Source of the DNA: RGIG3159 sp045640565
GTDB taxonomy: Bacteria; Bacillota; Clostridia; Oscillospirales; Oscillospiraceae
NCBI GenBank assembly: GCA_045640565.1
Contig: JAZUFG010000013.1
Location: 1-13,031 of the forward strand
Reading direction: 5' to 3'
Length of the DNA: 13,031 nucleotides
The notes beneath the pieces were generated by a model, which was not told where the DNA came from, did not search any database, and worked only from the letters and a program-made list of their open reading frames with translations. A program made the position numbers and the translations under genes. This document shows, piece by piece, positions 11,984 to 13,031 of the stretch; positions within the stretch are counted from its first letter, which is position 1; every line of letters starts with the position of its first letter.

Positions 11984-12958
11984 ATGATTATGAGCCAAGA
12001 AATATTTAATATCATAAGTGACATGACGGATTCATTGAGTCCATCCCAACTGAGACGGTTAGAAGATGTTCTTGTCTGGAGACTCAGCGAGGAAGAAAAA
12101 CGGAAAATCGAGCACAGCAATGAGGAATATTTAAAAATGTTCCTTGCATCTAAGAAGCTGGAAGGCTGTTCCCCAAAGACTATAAGCTGCTACGAAAGAA
12201 TAATTTCCAATATGTTCAGCACGTTGGATATGCCTATGATAAAAATTACAACAGATGCCATACGGAAATATATGTCCAATTACCAAGAACAGAAAAAATG
12301 CCAAAACGCAACTCTGGACAATATTCGCCGTGTACTATCCGGCTTCTTTATTTGGTTAGAAGAAGAGGACTATGTTATCAAGAGCCCGGTTAGAAAAATC
12401 CATAAAGTAAAAACCGTGAAAAAGATTAAGGAACCCCTTTCGGATGAAAGTGTGGAAAAATTCCGGGATTGCTGCACGGAAATCAGAGATTTGGCAATTG
12501 CTGATTTTCTTCTCGCAACCGGTGTTCGCGTTGGAGAACTTGTAACGCTGAATAGGGAAGATATTAATTTTGAAGAGCGAAAATGTGTGGTATTAGGAAA
12601 GGGGGCAAAAGAGAGAGAAGTATATTTTGACACAAAAAGTAAGGTTCATCTTATGCAATACTTTGAATCACGGACAGACATGAATCCTGCACTTTTTGTG
12701 TCACTGAGATTTCCCCATAACAGGCTGACAGTCAGTGGGATTGAAACCAGGATTCAAAAAATTGGCGAAGCGGCGAAAATTGAAAGGGTTCACCCTCATA
12801 AGTTCCGCAGGACGATGGCAACAAAAGCCCTGGGAAAAGGAATGCCCATAGAGCAGGTTCAGGTATTGTTAGGACATCAGCAGATAGAAACTACTTTGAG
12901 ATATGCGATAGTGAATCAGCAGAATGTGCAAATAGCTCATAGAAAATATATCGGTTGA
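11984..12958 (+). CDS. Tyrosine recombinase / site-specific integrase
   Basis: 324 residues, full length. An N-terminal extension (1-40) and a SAM-like core-binding domain (about 44-135) are followed by the catalytic domain. The catalytic set is complete: R182 in ATGVRVGEL, a beta-hairpin lysine at K206 or K209 in GKGAKER, H272 and R275 in HPHKFRRT, H298 in LLGHQQ and nucleophile Y307 in TLRYAIV. Such enzymes cut and rejoin DNA at two short sites to integrate, excise or invert segments. AGGAGG just upstream supports ATG 11984 or the in-frame ATG 11990; 11984 is used. The gene is AT-richer and uses AGA/ATA-type codons more than its neighbours, suggesting transfer. Whether it belongs to an integrative element or a phase-variation invertase cannot be settled here. 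Confidence 0.93.
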   Translation: MIMSQEIFNIISDMTDSLSPSQLRRLEDVLVWRLSEEEKRKIEHSNEEYLKMFLASKKLEGCSPKTISCYERIISNMFSTLDMPMIKITTDAIRKYMSNYQEQKKCQNATLDNIRRVLSGFFIWLEEEDYVIKSPVRKIHKVKTVKKIKEPLSDESVEKFRDCCTEIRDLAIADFLLATGVRVGELVTLNREDINFEERKCVVLGKGAKEREVYFDTKSKVHLMQYFESRTDMNPALFVSLRFPHNRLTVSGIETRIQKIGEAAKIERVHPHKFRRTMATKALGKGMPIEQVQVLLGHQQIETTLRYAIVNQQNVQIAHRKYIG

Positions 12959-12990
12959 GTAGGCGAGACTAGATTTGACATACAGTTTAT

Positions 12991-13007
12991 GCAGGCAAAT
13001 TTCCTGC
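12991..13007. repeat. Small imperfect dyad downstream of the recombinase
   Basis: GCAGG and CCTGC flank a central CAAATTT, 30 bases after the recombinase stop. An AAAAAA run follows at 13018-13023 and no T run, so it does not read as a plus-strand terminator. Recombinase crossover sites often have such short dyads, but no second copy is visible in the window, so the function is open. Confidence 0.25.
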
Positions 13008-13031
13008 GGATGATCTGAAAAAATCGGGCCC

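Noticed and set aside
194..13014. The 12-mer CCTGCGGATGAT occurs at 194-205 and 13003-13014, near both ends of the window, suggesting element boundaries or att sites.
   Set aside because: Several 12-mer matches are expected by chance in 13 kb, the first copy is half of a perfect terminator hairpin, and the flanking bases do not match.

Overview
The window looks like chromosomal DNA of a low-to-medium GC Gram-positive bacterium of the class Clostridia, probably a gut commensal (Lachnospiraceae or Oscillospiraceae type). The grounds are a DnaD-domain protein followed by a DnaI/DnaC-type helicase loader, AGGAGG-type ribosome binding sites, clear sigma-A promoters, QueH in the queuosine pathway, and a GldA/F/G-like ABC operon with a DUF4340 protein. 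The assignment comes from protein recognition only and no database was searched.

Layout. Bases 1-175 are the left end of an IS200/IS605-family element on the minus strand: the first 17 codons of its TnpA transposase, a long leader stem-loop and the subterminal hairpin. It abuts the terminator (188-220) of a two-gene minus-strand operon, a class I aminotransferase (927-2096) followed by an RraA/HMG-type aldolase (241-915), driven by a near-consensus promoter at 2130-2158. Upstream is a Cof-type HAD phosphatase (2413-3237, minus) with its own promoter and a strong terminator at 2195-2222.

Divergent from the phosphatase is a four-gene plus-strand operon (3410-7273): ABC ATPase, six-helix-type permease, GldG-like membrane protein and a DUF4340 membrane-anchored protein. 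All three junctions are ATGA overlaps and a terminator closes the operon. A GC-rich, hairpin-rich repeat patch (7338-7526) separates it from the next promoter. The next block is a DnaD-like primosome protein, a DnaI/DnaC-like helicase loader and, beyond a terminator-like hairpin, a cysteine-rich protein with peptidase-U32-like features.

A bidirectional terminator (10462-10501) separates this block from a minus-strand pair, queH then ung (uracil-DNA glycosylase). The right end is an AT-richer stretch coding for a tyrosine recombinase (11984-12958), probably the edge of a mobile or invertible element that continues past the window.

The window is therefore mostly housekeeping DNA bordered by mobile DNA on both sides. 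The parts most worth a second look are the U32-like cysteine protein, the hairpin-rich repeat patch, the aminotransferase-aldolase pair and the regulatory dyads. I see no clearly new defence, CRISPR or biosynthetic system.
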